Of a DNA stretch of 64,000 nucleotides, positions 55,949 to 64,000 are shown piece after piece (positions within the stretch are counted from its first letter, which is position 1; each line of letters starts with the position of its first letter). Source of the stretch: Pythium myriotylum (Eukaryota > Oomycota > Peronosporomycetes > Pythiales > Pythiaceae). The translations under genes were made by a program, and so were the position numbers. Under the pieces are notes generated by a model. It was not told the origin of the DNA. It did no database searches and worked only from the letters and a program-made list of their open reading frames with translations. The DNA lies in the NCBI GenBank assembly GCA_023091665.1, contig JALJCQ010000001.1:3162001-3226000 (forward strand). Direction: 5' to 3'.

Positions 55949-56962
55949 ATGGCCAAGGCTCGCCTTCTCTACGTGCTCTCTCCGGCCAAGACGCTGGACA
56001 TGGCCGCGACGGCTGTCTCGTCTCACTCGCTGCCTTCCATGCTCTCGGACGCGCGCGATCTCGTCACGGAACTGCGCAAGCTGACGCCGGCCAAGCTCAA
56101 GACGCTGCTCGGCGTGAGCGACGCGATCGCCAAGCTCAACCACGACCGCTACGCGTCGTTCGAGTTTGTCAGCGAAGACGACAAGCCCACGCCCAACGAG
56201 ACCCACAAGCAGGCCGTGCTCGCGTTCAACGGGCCAGCGTACCAGGGGCTCGCAGCTCACGAGCTGAGCGAGAAGGACTTGGCGTACGCGCAGAGCCACT
56301 TGCGTATCCTGTGTGGACTCTACGGCGTGCTGCGACCGCTGGATCTGATCCAGGCGTACCGCTTGGAGATGGGGCAGAAGTTTGCGACCTCGAAGGGGAA
56401 AGATCTGTACGCGTTCTGGGGAGAACGGATCACGCAAGAGATCAATGGTACGCTCAACGACGACAGCGAGGCGGACGAGAAGGTGCTCGTGAATGTGGCA
56501 TCGCAGGAGTACTTCAAATCGATCGTCACGAGTGCACTGGATGAAAATGTCAAAGTGATCGACTGTGTGTTCAAAGACGATGGCGCCATCAAGTCGGTGT
56601 ACGCTAAGCGAGCTCGCGGATTGATGTGTCGGTATCTCATCACGAACCAGGTAGAGTCGATCGAAGGCATCCAGGGATTCGACCTCGAAGGATACTCGTT
56701 CAGTGCAAAGGAATCGTCTGACACGACTTTCGTGTTCAACCGCACGGCGGCCAAGCAGAAAGAAGTGCTCAAGCAGATCCAGGCCAAGGCGAAGAAGGCC
56801 AAGGAAGCACAGGTGAAGAAAGAGTCGCCTGACGACGCTGAACCCGAGACTAAGAAGCCGGCGACAACGAAGACGAAGCCTTCTGCGAAAGAGAAGAAGC
56901 TAGACGTCAAGACGGAAGAGGGTGAGGAAGGTCTCCGTCGTTCGAAGCGTCGACGCACGTGA
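55949..56962 (+). CDS. yaaA: YaaA/UPF0246 family protein with basic C-terminal tail
   Basis: 337 residues from ATG MAKARLLYVLSPAKTLDM, the hallmark start of the YaaA (UPF0246) family, with the conserved block YGVLRPLDLIQAYRLEMG and VNVASQEYFKSI. In bacteria YaaA protects against peroxide stress and binds DNA. This copy has an added ~80-residue Lys/Glu-rich tail ending in RRSKRRRT, a likely nuclear signal. The frame is open upstream (GTG at 55919) and joins in frame to the preceding TBC gene if a 69 bp intron at 55837-55905 is removed. Origin by ancient bacterial transfer is possible but not testable here. Its stop is 43 bp from the stop of the convergent transporter gene. Confidence 0.9.
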   Translation: MAKARLLYVLSPAKTLDMAATAVSSHSLPSMLSDARDLVTELRKLTPAKLKTLLGVSDAIAKLNHDRYASFEFVSEDDKPTPNETHKQAVLAFNGPAYQGLAAHELSEKDLAYAQSHLRILCGLYGVLRPLDLIQAYRLEMGQKFATSKGKDLYAFWGERITQEINGTLNDDSEADEKVLVNVASQEYFKSIVTSALDENVKVIDCVFKDDGAIKSVYAKRARGLMCRYLITNQVESIEGIQGFDLEGYSFSAKESSDTTFVFNRTAAKQKEVLKQIQAKAKKAKEAQVKKESPDDAEPETKKPATTKTKPSAKEKKLDVKTEEGEEGLRRSKRRRT

Positions 56963-57005
56963 AGGAGTTTGGATTAATTTACTGGTTGGTTCGAAGTGAG
57001 GTGTG

Positions 57006-58767
57006 CTAAAATGTCTCTTGGACATGGGTATGGAATTTGTCGTAGTCAGCTTGCTGCGCGTAGACCAGGCCGACGAAGAGAAACGCTCCCGTTAGCACGG
57101 CGCTCGTGAATGTCCGGAACGCGTCGCCGATAACAAACACGTAGAGCGCGAGGGGTATCAGCAGCAGCAGGATCGGCACAATCGGGTGCGTGTTGCCGCA
57201 GAACTTGATGGGGCGAACTAGCTTCTTCAGCGAGAAGCGAAGGTGGATCCACGCGACGATCGTGATGACCATCTCGAGCCCACCGAGCGCGTTCGTGACC
57301 AGCATCATTTCCTCAAACTCCAAGTTGACGATGACGAGGATCACAGCGAGACTGCAGAAGATTGCACCGTGTGGTGTACCGCCAGTTGTGGTTCTAGTAG
57401 CAGAGCAGAAAATTAGTCGCGAGGCTTAAAACGTCTACAGAGACGGATGATAAATACTCACAGGCCCACGGTGGTCGGTGCGATGCCTTGCTTGGCCATG
57501 CCGTTGGCTAGAAACGCGCTGATAGTGAGAGCCGTGATGTAGAGTCCGGCCGAGCACACCAGGTCGACAGCCATGATCCATCCCTCGACGCCCTCGCCCC
57601 CGAGAGTTTTGACCACGTCACTCATAGATCCGTCGCCCCACCGACGCCAGTCCGGTTTGCCCACGGCGACGAGATTCATGAACGGGATGATGTAGACAAG
57701 TGGGATCAGCAGAATCGAGAGCCACATCACCCGCCAAAACGTTTTCTCTGGGTTCACGACGTGGGCAGCGAGGACTGAGAGACTCTGGAAGCCGCTAAAG
57801 GCCCACACGATGGCGTTGATAAGCTGCCCCCAATCGACATCAACGGCTCCAGCCGTGACGAAATCCCCATCGGGTGTCGACGTCGTGTTGAATCGGCGGA
57901 CCTCAAGCAGTTCTTGCCACCGCGTGGCCTCCCCGGCGGCCCAAAACGAGACGAAGCCGTACGGAAGCAGCACGAGAATCATCAGAAGGAGCAGCACACT
58001 GCCCACTATGCGTAGGCTCCAGAGTCCCGGGACGGCGAGGAGGAGCGCGAACGTGGACTTGAAAAGAAACTCGCCGAAGGTGTTTTTGGCGGGGCCGACG
58101 ATTGACGAGATGGTCATGGCCGCGTACATGGCGCAGTCGATGCAATTGGAGACCCAGCACCAGTAGCCGGCCTGGAAGCCCCACGTCGGCCCGAAGGCGA
58201 GCGCGACCCAGTAGGCGTGGCCACCACTCACGGGCAGTGCGACCGACAATTCAGTGACCATGAATGCCAAAGGGAGGTAGAACACGAACGGAGAGACGAC
58301 CATCGCGAGCAGACCGAGAAAAGGACCACCAGCTAGTCAGCACACGAACACAGAAATGAGCCATTGTCATCCATGGCGAGACGGTCTAGTGTCTCCGCAC
58401 CAAGCACGAGGCCTTCCGAGCCGGCTGGGCCGCCGCAGATTGCGAAGAAGCTGAACGCGAGCAACGGCGCCGTCGTGAGCACGCGGCGCGTCGTGCCTTC
58501 GTCCACGCGGAGCCGCGGCGACGAGTGCTGGTGTGGCTCGTAGTGGTGGTTCGTGAACACCGAACGCGTCGAGCTGTCCGCAACGTCGCATGCCCTATGA
58601 AATTGTACCAACCGAGACAGTGATCAGCCGTGTGAGGATGATGGGTGCCGACCGGCCGTCAGCGAGCACTCCACGTACTCGGCCTCCAATATGTCGATCT
58701 CGCTGGGCGCCGTGTCGGCGAACTCGTCGCTGGCGGGCAGCGTCTCGGCTGTCGGGCTCTTGCTCAT
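57006..58767 (-). CDS. APC-superfamily amino acid/polyamine transporter
   Basis: 513 residues in four exons (58767-58679, 58594-58401, 58332-57462, 57393-57006; introns 84, 68 and 68 bp). A hydrophilic N-terminus of about 80 residues precedes roughly 12 membrane helices. Helix 1 carries the substrate-binding signature FFAICGGPAGSEGLV, and splicing at 58401/58332 rebuilds the conserved LAGGPFLGLL, which supports that junction. Later segments include ALPVSGGHAYWVALAFGPTW, WCWVSNCIDCAMYAA and WAFSGFQSLSVLAAHV. The closest recognised group is the plant/protist LAT-like and polyamine uptake branch of APC transporters; the substrate cannot be told. Divergent from the K+ channel gene and convergent with YaaA. 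Confidence 0.9.
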
Positions 58768-59233
58768 GACTGCGGACGATCGGCGGAGCTGCTGAGCGGC
58801 GCCGACGGCTGCAGTGGGACGTCACGGTCTCTCTGGTCGCGAGCGAGTCATCCACGTCGCGCTGGCCCTTCCCCCGCGGAGCCCACGAGAAGAGCCGTCA
58901 GCTGGAGGTCCGGATCATCGCGCGAGGATGGCTTCAGTGCGCGAATTATGATTCGTTTAAATGTGGGGAGTCGATTTCCTCCAATTATGTTCTAGTGTAC
59001 CTTGAAGACGGTACACTTGTCCCCCCTCCCTCCTCAAAACTCATCCCGGGATTGCTGTACGGAACGGAACGGATCTGTCCGTTGGCGCGAAGTGGCTCCA
59101 GTCAGTCAAGTGGAGAGGTGGGGCAACGAGGCAGAGAGAGAGAGGTGTGTCTTTTGAACGGAACGGTTCTCCGACTCAAGAACCGTTCTCAGACCAAGAT
59201 TCGAAAGGCGGAACCGAGTTGCCACGCGACGCC
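58768..59233. promoter_or_regulatory. Divergent promoter with three inverted repeats
   Basis: 466 bp between the transporter and K+ channel start codons. It contains inverted repeats at 58994-59017 (8-8-8, AGTGTACC arms), 59068-59083 (6-4-6, AACGGA arms) and 59161-59188 (10-8-10, GAACGGTTCT arms), and several GGAACGG direct repeats (59061-59072, 59158-59167). The last inverted repeat lies 45 bp before the channel ATG. Confidence 0.6.
59161..59188. repeat. Inverted repeat 10-8-10 near channel start
   Basis: GAACGGTTCT and its exact reverse complement AGAACCGTTC are separated by 8 nt. It could fold as an mRNA leader hairpin or act as an operator-like site. Confidence 0.85.
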
Positions 59234-60796
59234 ATGGCCACCGCCGAGCACCCGCTGCTGGGCATCTCGAGCGGCGCGCCGCCGGGAGAAGCGAGCGCCG
59301 TCGGCGGCGGCGGAGCGCGGCGCCGCGCGCGCTTCCTCGACCGCAATCGGCCGTTCCACCAGTCGCAGGGCAAGATCAAGTAAGAGCGTTTTGGTGCTCC
59401 GGCGCCAACGTTGGCGTTGCGGACCCAACGTTTCGCTAACTACTATTTGTGCTGGCGTAGTATTATCCGCACGGGAGGCGACTGGCGGCAGCTCTACACC
59501 AACGACATCTTCCATACGGTCATCAACACGCGCACGTCGCGCATTATCACGGGCATCTTCGTGGCGGTGCGTGGGCAACACAAAGCGGCAGAGAAGTGGT
59601 GGGAGATCAGTTGGCGCTAATATTTGTTATCTCAGTACGCGCTCGTGATCTTCATGTTCGCGCTATTCTACCTCGACATCTCGCGGAGCCGTTCCGAGTG
59701 TAACGTTGGACTCGCGACGCTGACCGAGGCCTACATTTTTTCGCTTGAGACTATCGTGCGTGTCGCGCGAAGGTTAGACCATGCACGAGCAAGTCTAACC
59801 TCCCAAATTATAATGCGGCCTGTAGATGACCATCGGCTACGGCGCCCCGACCAACGACATCTTCTACGGCGGCTGCAAGTCCATGGCCGTGCTGCTCACG
59901 CTTGAGGTGAGTAGTAATACGCTGTTGGCAATAGTAATATTCTCTCACAGCTCGCTCTCCCACTCGCTAGTCCTTCGCTGGCATCTTTCTAGACTCGATC
60001 TGCATCGGCATGTTCTATGCTCGCTTCGCCCGTGCCAATGTAAGTGGGCGTAGCTGCTCACAGGCTCGATTCTTGTGTCCACTCACCATGGCTGCTGCTG
60101 TGGTTCTAGAAACGAGCGGAGACCGTCATGTTCACCAACTCGGCCGTGATCCGCAAGATCCGTGGTGAATTCTACTTCATGTTCCAGGTCTGCGAGCGCC
60201 GCAAGCACCAGCTCGTGGAGGCCCACGTGCGTCTCTACGCCATGCGCCACGTCTACAGCTCGGACGGCCAGCCCGAGGCGCTCTACCAGTCGCACCAGAT
60301 GCGCGTGCAGCAGCCGGACGACGACTGCGGCGGCATGCTTCTCATCGCCATGCCCCAGACCATCGTCCACCGCATCGATCCATGGTCGCCGCTCTTCCCG
60401 CCCGAGTGCCTCCCCGACAAAGGTCACTACCCCAAGCTCTGCCCCGCGTATCCGGAGCCCAGCCAACGCATGGTCGACGTAGACAACGGCAACCGCGACG
60501 GCGGCCAGTTCGTCGCGAACCCACCGTTCAAGAAGCCGACTCGTGCTCAGATCATGAACCACCTTCGCAAGACCGAGCTCGAGGTCGTGGTCATTCTCGA
60601 GGGCATCGACGGGTCCACGTCCAACACGATGCAGGCTCGCCACTCGTACACAGACGAGGAGATCGCCTGGGACTCGACCTTCGAGAACTGCGTGACCCAC
60701 ACGGGCCAGGGCATCATCATCAACTTCGATCGCTTCCACTTGCTCAAGCCCGTGCCCGAGGACGTCGACAAGTGGACCAGCGCCTCGGCTTTTTGA
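59234..60796 (+). CDS. Inward-rectifier (Kir-type) potassium channel
   Basis: 402 residues in six exons: 59234-59379, 59461-59566, 59636-59755, 59826-59906, 59971-60039 and 60110-60796 (introns 81, 69, 70, 64 and 70 bp; the total is divisible by three). Two membrane helices (YALVIFMFALFYLDIS; SFAGIFLDSICIGMFYARFA) flank a pore loop with the K+ filter TIGYG in ETIMTIGYGAPTN. A cytosolic Kir domain follows, beginning VMFTNSAVIRKIRGEFYFMF and containing CERRKHQLVEAHVR. Kir channels set resting potential; phosphoinositide gating is known in animals. The exon density is the highest in the window. A stop-free extension 5' of the ATG lacks another ATG. Confidence 0.92.
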
Positions 60797-60938
60797 GCGA
60801 TCTTGTGTGCATATTGTGAAACATTGACCACCTTGGAGTGAGATATTGCGAATATAGCAATTTGTACATGTTTTGTTTCGTAATTAAAAGGGTTAACTTA
60901 GGGGTGAACCGCCGTCTCCATTGTCAAAGCTTGGGATA

Positions 60939-61667
60939 ATGGGGAAGGCGTATGACGGCAAGAAGCGATGGAACGAGACGGTCCTGCAGACCACGACGGC
61001 TGCCGCGGCGGCGGATGCGCGGCGCGGCGCGAAGAAACGGATCTCTGGTGCGTATTTTGGTGGCTTTTGCAGCGCCAATCGATGGGAATTGGCCGAGATC
61101 TTGACGATCGCGTCGCGGGTCCAGGGCGAACGGTCAAGCTGAGCAAAGCGATGCGCAACGTGGACGAGGAGACGCGCGCGATCGTGCGCAATGCGCGTCT
61201 GGACGCGCTCGAGGCTGACAACTACGGCGAGGACGATGCTGGTGACGGCGACGGCGACGCCGACGATCTCTACGTGGACGACGACGGCGACGGCAAGTCC
61301 ACCAAGAAGAAAGCCAAGAGCAGAGGCTCGCGACCAGCAGCCGCGCGATCGTGCGTTGGGATCCTAACAACTGGATAGATACAGTGGCTGATGGCTTGTG
61401 ACTGCAATTGGGGATAGGAAGGCGAAGCGATGGAAGGTCAAGAGTCTCGCGCAGCTCGTGTACGAGGAACTGGGCACGGGCGAGACGGCCTCGACGCCCA
61501 ACTATCTCTCGGTGGCCGCCGCGCCGTCCGTCCATCCACCGAGAAAGTTCTGCGTCGTCTGTGGGTTTTTCGCGACGTATCAGTGCCGTCGCTGCGGCTC
61601 GCGGTTCTGCCGCGTCAAGTGCGGCGACCAACACCAAGAAAGCGGGTGCATGAAGTTTGGATTGTAA
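60939..61667 (+). CDS. ZNHIT1: HIT zinc-finger protein, ZNHIT1 (SWR1/SRCAP subunit)
   Basis: 194 residues in three exons (60939-61047, 61125-61350, 61418-61667; introns 77 and 67 bp). The C-terminal zf-HIT finger (CVVCGFFATYQCRRCGSRFC, then CGDQHQESGC) and the preceding helix with LEADNYGEDD match ZNHIT1/Swc6 (Vps71). That is a subunit of the chromatin remodeller that swaps H2A for H2A.Z. A Lys-rich N-terminus and an Asp/Gly-rich acidic run (DDAGDGDGDADDLYVDDDGD) separate the parts. Its stop is only 6 bp from the stop of the convergent ELMO gene, so the transcripts must overlap. Confidence 0.9.
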
Positions 61668-61673
61668 TTTAAT

Positions 61674-63322
61674 TTACGAGTTGGAGGCGCTGGCCTTTGC
61701 AGCTGAAGAGCCGCCCGTGAGTTTGGAGAAGACCGCCGAGAGTGTGGACCGTGGAGACGTGACAAGCACTCCGTTCTCGTCCTCGAGCAAGTTGTACGGA
61801 TCCGGACACTCGCCGTTCTCGGTGTTCTCCAGGTACGCCTTGGAGGCCGTGGCGACAAAGCGGTCAATGAAGGTCTTGTCCGCAGCAACGCTCAGCTCGT
61901 CCAGCGTCTGCGGTGCCTGGTCGATGATATACGTGACCATGCGACGCGTGGCCTTGAGCACGACTACATACAGGAAGAAGGTGAGCTAAGTCCAAACAAT
62001 GGATCTCATGAACAGCGATGCGTACCTCCGAACTCCATGTACGAGGCATTCATACGATGCCATGCTGCATCCATTTTGACGAACGCGTGGAAATAAAGCT
62101 GATAGAAGGCAGATGGCTCTTCAAACAGCGCCCAGTACTTCTCGTTGGCATCAGCGAACTGTCCATTCCCAAGGCGCAGCAGCCCCGCGATCATGCACGT
62201 GAGGTTGATGCCGGCCACGCACACCGGGTACCACTTCTTGCCGTCTTCAGGCTTCTGTGCGCTCACGACCTCGATCATCTTGTGGGCGTACGCCTCGAAC
62301 ACGTACACGAGACACTTGAGCGCGAGCAGGCCACCACCGCGGAAGTCCGTGTCAGGATTTGGCCCTTGGAACCCGATATCGACCCAGCCTTCAGATACTC
62401 GTTCAAATGGGCGGCGAGGAAGTGGTGGAGATAAGGGAGCCGTCCCGGTCTTGCGTGGAGACCGTGGCGCGTCCTGGTAGATAGCGTTCCACAAACGCTG
62501 CAGTAAAGTTTCGTATAATTCGTCGCCAGGCTCGCACTTTGTGTTGAGATCTTGCTGGAGGGATTGGAGCAAAGCTGCTGCGTGAGGAGATGGGGGTTTC
62601 CCACTCGAAGCACTGGGAATGGGCGTTGCTCTTCGACTGGCCGTCGCCTTTGAAATCAGCGACTGGACGCCCTGTGTTGCGCTTGTCTGCAGCTGCTGGA
62701 TCTTCATCGTCGCAGCGATGAGCAGATCCTCGGCCGTCGGCTCGTCTTTCTGAGTCATGGTCGTGGTCGCAGGCGTCGCGGGCATCTTGATCTTCTTGAG
62801 CGAGTTGGAGAACACCGACGATTGAATGCGCTGCGCGATCTTCGAGTATCCGTCACTACCCGCGCGACTTCGATTGCCCGTCACGTGCTCCCAGTCCTCT
62901 TCATCCTGGTACAAGTCTGGCCGCATGGTGTCGCACATCTCACAGGACGGGATCTCCGCGTGGTTGGCGAACGTGCACACGTGACACGTCCATCCACCGC
63001 CCACCAAGTCCGGCGTGAACTCTAGATCGATCTCCTCGCCGTCGATCTCAGCCTGTGCGGCGCGGATCGCAGCGTCGTTGGCTCGCTTCTGAGCAGCCGC
63101 CTGCTCGAGCAGAATCTCCTGCTGCATCTCTGGGGGTAGCTCCTTCAGGATCTCAGGGTCGATGCCTTGAAACATGTCGAGCGACGACGCAGGTGAGACC
63201 CTCGGAGTCTTGCGCGACGGCAGCTCCACGATCGTGGGACGCAGCGTCGTGTCGTCTTCGCCGTCGAAGGGCACCTCCGTGAACTCGTTCTCGCTCGTGC
63301 TGGCGCGCTGGCGGTCGTCCAT
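61674..63322 (-). CDS. ELMO-domain protein with UBM and NZF ubiquitin-binding modules
   Basis: 528 residues in two exons (63322-62026, 61963-61674; 62 bp intron). Residues 54-71 (IDPEILKELPPEMQQEIL) match the ubiquitin-binding motif known from Rev1/Pol iota, with the key Leu-Pro at 62-63. Residues 111-132 form an Npl4-type zinc finger (C113, C116, C127, C130) with the ubiquitin-contacting Thr-Phe at 117-118. The C-terminal half is an ELMO domain (DIGFQGPNPDTDFRGGGLLA). ELMO/ELMOD proteins act as GAPs for Arf-family GTPases or as Rac-GEF partners; the combination with two ubiquitin readers is unusual. In-frame ATGs upstream (63451) would add a hydrophobic leader; the internal ATG MDDRQRAS is preferred. 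Confidence 0.88.
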
Positions 63323-63478
63323 GGTGGCTGGCGAGTCGAGAATAGTGGGGAAAGCGCCTGCGACACCTTTAGCATCCCATGTGAGACCGTCGTGTGACGT
63401 GGGGAAAAAAACCAGACAGACAGCCAATCGGAATGTGACAAAGCAGACCATCCAACCAATCAACGTTTAGTATTACTG

Positions 63479-64000
63479 TCACGCCTTTCTCATCGGTGAT
63501 GATGCTCGCTTTGGCGAGGAAGGAGTTGCAATCGACGCGCGAGTCTTAGTGGGAGACGAAGGCTTCGCTGGGTGTTTCGACGGCGACACGGATTTGGATC
63601 TTGCTGGTGGTTTTAAGGGAGAAGCGGAAGCCTTGGCGGGTGGTCGTGAGGGCGGCGAGGCCTTCGAGGAGCCTCGCGAAGGACTGGCCGCCTTGCCCTT
63701 GGGTGGTGCTTTACTCGGCACCTTGCTGGTCGTTGAAATACCTGGGCGGGTCGGACTTCCAGCTTTAGAAGAGCTGGCAGTGGACGGCGTACCTGGCTTG
63801 GTGGCACTGTCCTGTCCTGGCTTCTTCGGCTTGCGATTCTCCTGCTCCGTCCAGATCATCATGTGGATGTCCTCAGCATACATGAGCAGCGACTCGTTCA
63901 CTTGGCTCGTGGTTTCGTCCCAGACAACGGCAGGAGCTTGTTTCTTTTGCTTGAGTATTGTGAGTTGATCGATAATCTGATCCACGCGGTCTTCAACGAA
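63479..64000 (-). CDS. Partial Ser/Pro/Lys-rich basic protein (N-terminus outside window)
   Basis: The last 173 residues of a protein whose start lies beyond the right edge. The visible part begins with a short helical region (DRVDQIIDQLTILKQKK; LLMYAEDIHMMIWTEQEN) and continues as a basic tail of repeated S/T-P-x-K-like units (SPTRPG, SPSRGS, SPLKPP, SPSKHP, SPTKTR, SPKRAS). Such tails occur in linker-histone-like, microtubule-binding and CDK-regulated proteins, so no specific function is claimed. The stop is 156 bp before the start of the ELMO gene on the same strand. Confidence 0.7.
   Translation of the reverse strand, partial: FVEDRVDQIIDQLTILKQKKQAPAVVWDETTSQVNESLLMYAEDIHMMIWTEQENRKPKKPGQDSATKPGTPSTASSSKAGSPTRPGISTTSKVPSKAPPKGKAASPSRGSSKASPPSRPPAKASASPLKPPARSKSVSPSKHPAKPSSPTKTRASIATPSSPKRASSPMRKA

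Noticed and set aside
58319..58405. Possible frameshift in the transporter at the helix 1-2 junction
   Set aside because: With the intron boundaries 58333-58400 the exon lengths sum to a multiple of three and the conserved LAGGPFLG is rebuilt, so no frameshift is needed.
1..64000. CRISPR arrays, bacterial operons, insertion sequences or integrated viral genes
   Set aside because: None seen: genes have spliceosomal introns, mixed orientation and eukaryotic signals; the only transposon-related trace is the CENP-B-like domain.

Overview
The window looks like nuclear DNA of an oomycete (Phytophthora/Pythium-type stramenopile). The evidence is GC-rich coding sequence, an elicitin-like protein with six conserved cysteines, a repeat zinc-finger protein of the oomycete 'WRKY19-like' kind, four SKN1/KRE6-type beta-glucan proteins, a HAD-IGP-dehydratase fusion of the kind reported from Phytophthora, and a flagellar-type LRR protein (PPP1R42) that fits zoospore biology. 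Genes are dense, lie on both strands and are mostly intron-poor. Where introns occur (25 resolved here by frame, splice sites and total length) all are 62-85 bp, with GTRNGT-like donors and YAG acceptors.

Layout: 1-1.8 kb, promoter-like low-complexity sequence; 1.8-3.2 kb, zinc-finger protein (+); 3.6-5.7 kb, four-exon unknown nuclear protein (-); 6.5-8.2 kb, TPR/zinc-finger protein with four short C-terminal repeats (-); 8.35-9.48 kb, mitochondrial enoyl-CoA isomerase (-); 9.85-11.0 kb, aspartate-semialdehyde dehydrogenase (+); 11.4-12.3 kb, PPP1R42-like LRR protein (-); 13-15 kb, DED1/DDX3 helicase (+); 15.4-17.6 kb, membrane LRR protein A (+); 18.0-19.4 kb, adenosine deaminase (-); 20.1-21.9 kb, F-box/LRR-like protein (+); 22.0-22.7 kb, elicitin (-); 23.3-24.7 kb, HAD-IGPD histidine enzyme (-); 25.2-27.2 kb, membrane LRR protein B, a paralogue of A (+).

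27.8-38.0 kb is a cell-wall cluster: three tandem SKN1/KRE6 GH16 genes on + and a fourth convergent copy on -. Two of the four have lost GH16 catalytic residues. 38.9-49.1 kb is one uninterrupted 3,416-codon reading frame that I identify as EPG5, the autophagosome-lysosome tethering factor. 49.4-52.1 kb holds three parvulin-type prolyl isomerases anchored in or secreted to the endomembrane system, all with an intron at the same codon. 52.5-53.0 kb holds a CENP-B/pogo-like DNA-binding protein.

53.2-57.0 kb holds a PH-PDZ-PH-TBC RabGAP followed by a YaaA (UPF0246) gene; an in-frame intron could join the two. 57-58.8 kb is an APC-type amino acid/polyamine transporter (-), divergent from a six-exon inward-rectifier K+ channel (59.2-60.8 kb, +). 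60.9-61.7 kb is a ZNHIT1 homologue, convergent (6 bp between stops) with an ELMO-domain protein that carries two ubiquitin-binding modules (61.7-63.3 kb, -). A basic Pro/Ser-rich protein enters from the right edge (63.5-64 kb, -).

Themes are housekeeping metabolism (Asp-family, His, fatty-acid and purine enzymes), wall/secretory biology (SKN1 cluster, parvulins, elicitin) and membrane traffic/autophagy (EPG5, TBC, ELMO). All functions are inferred from sequence recognised by eye; no search was run.
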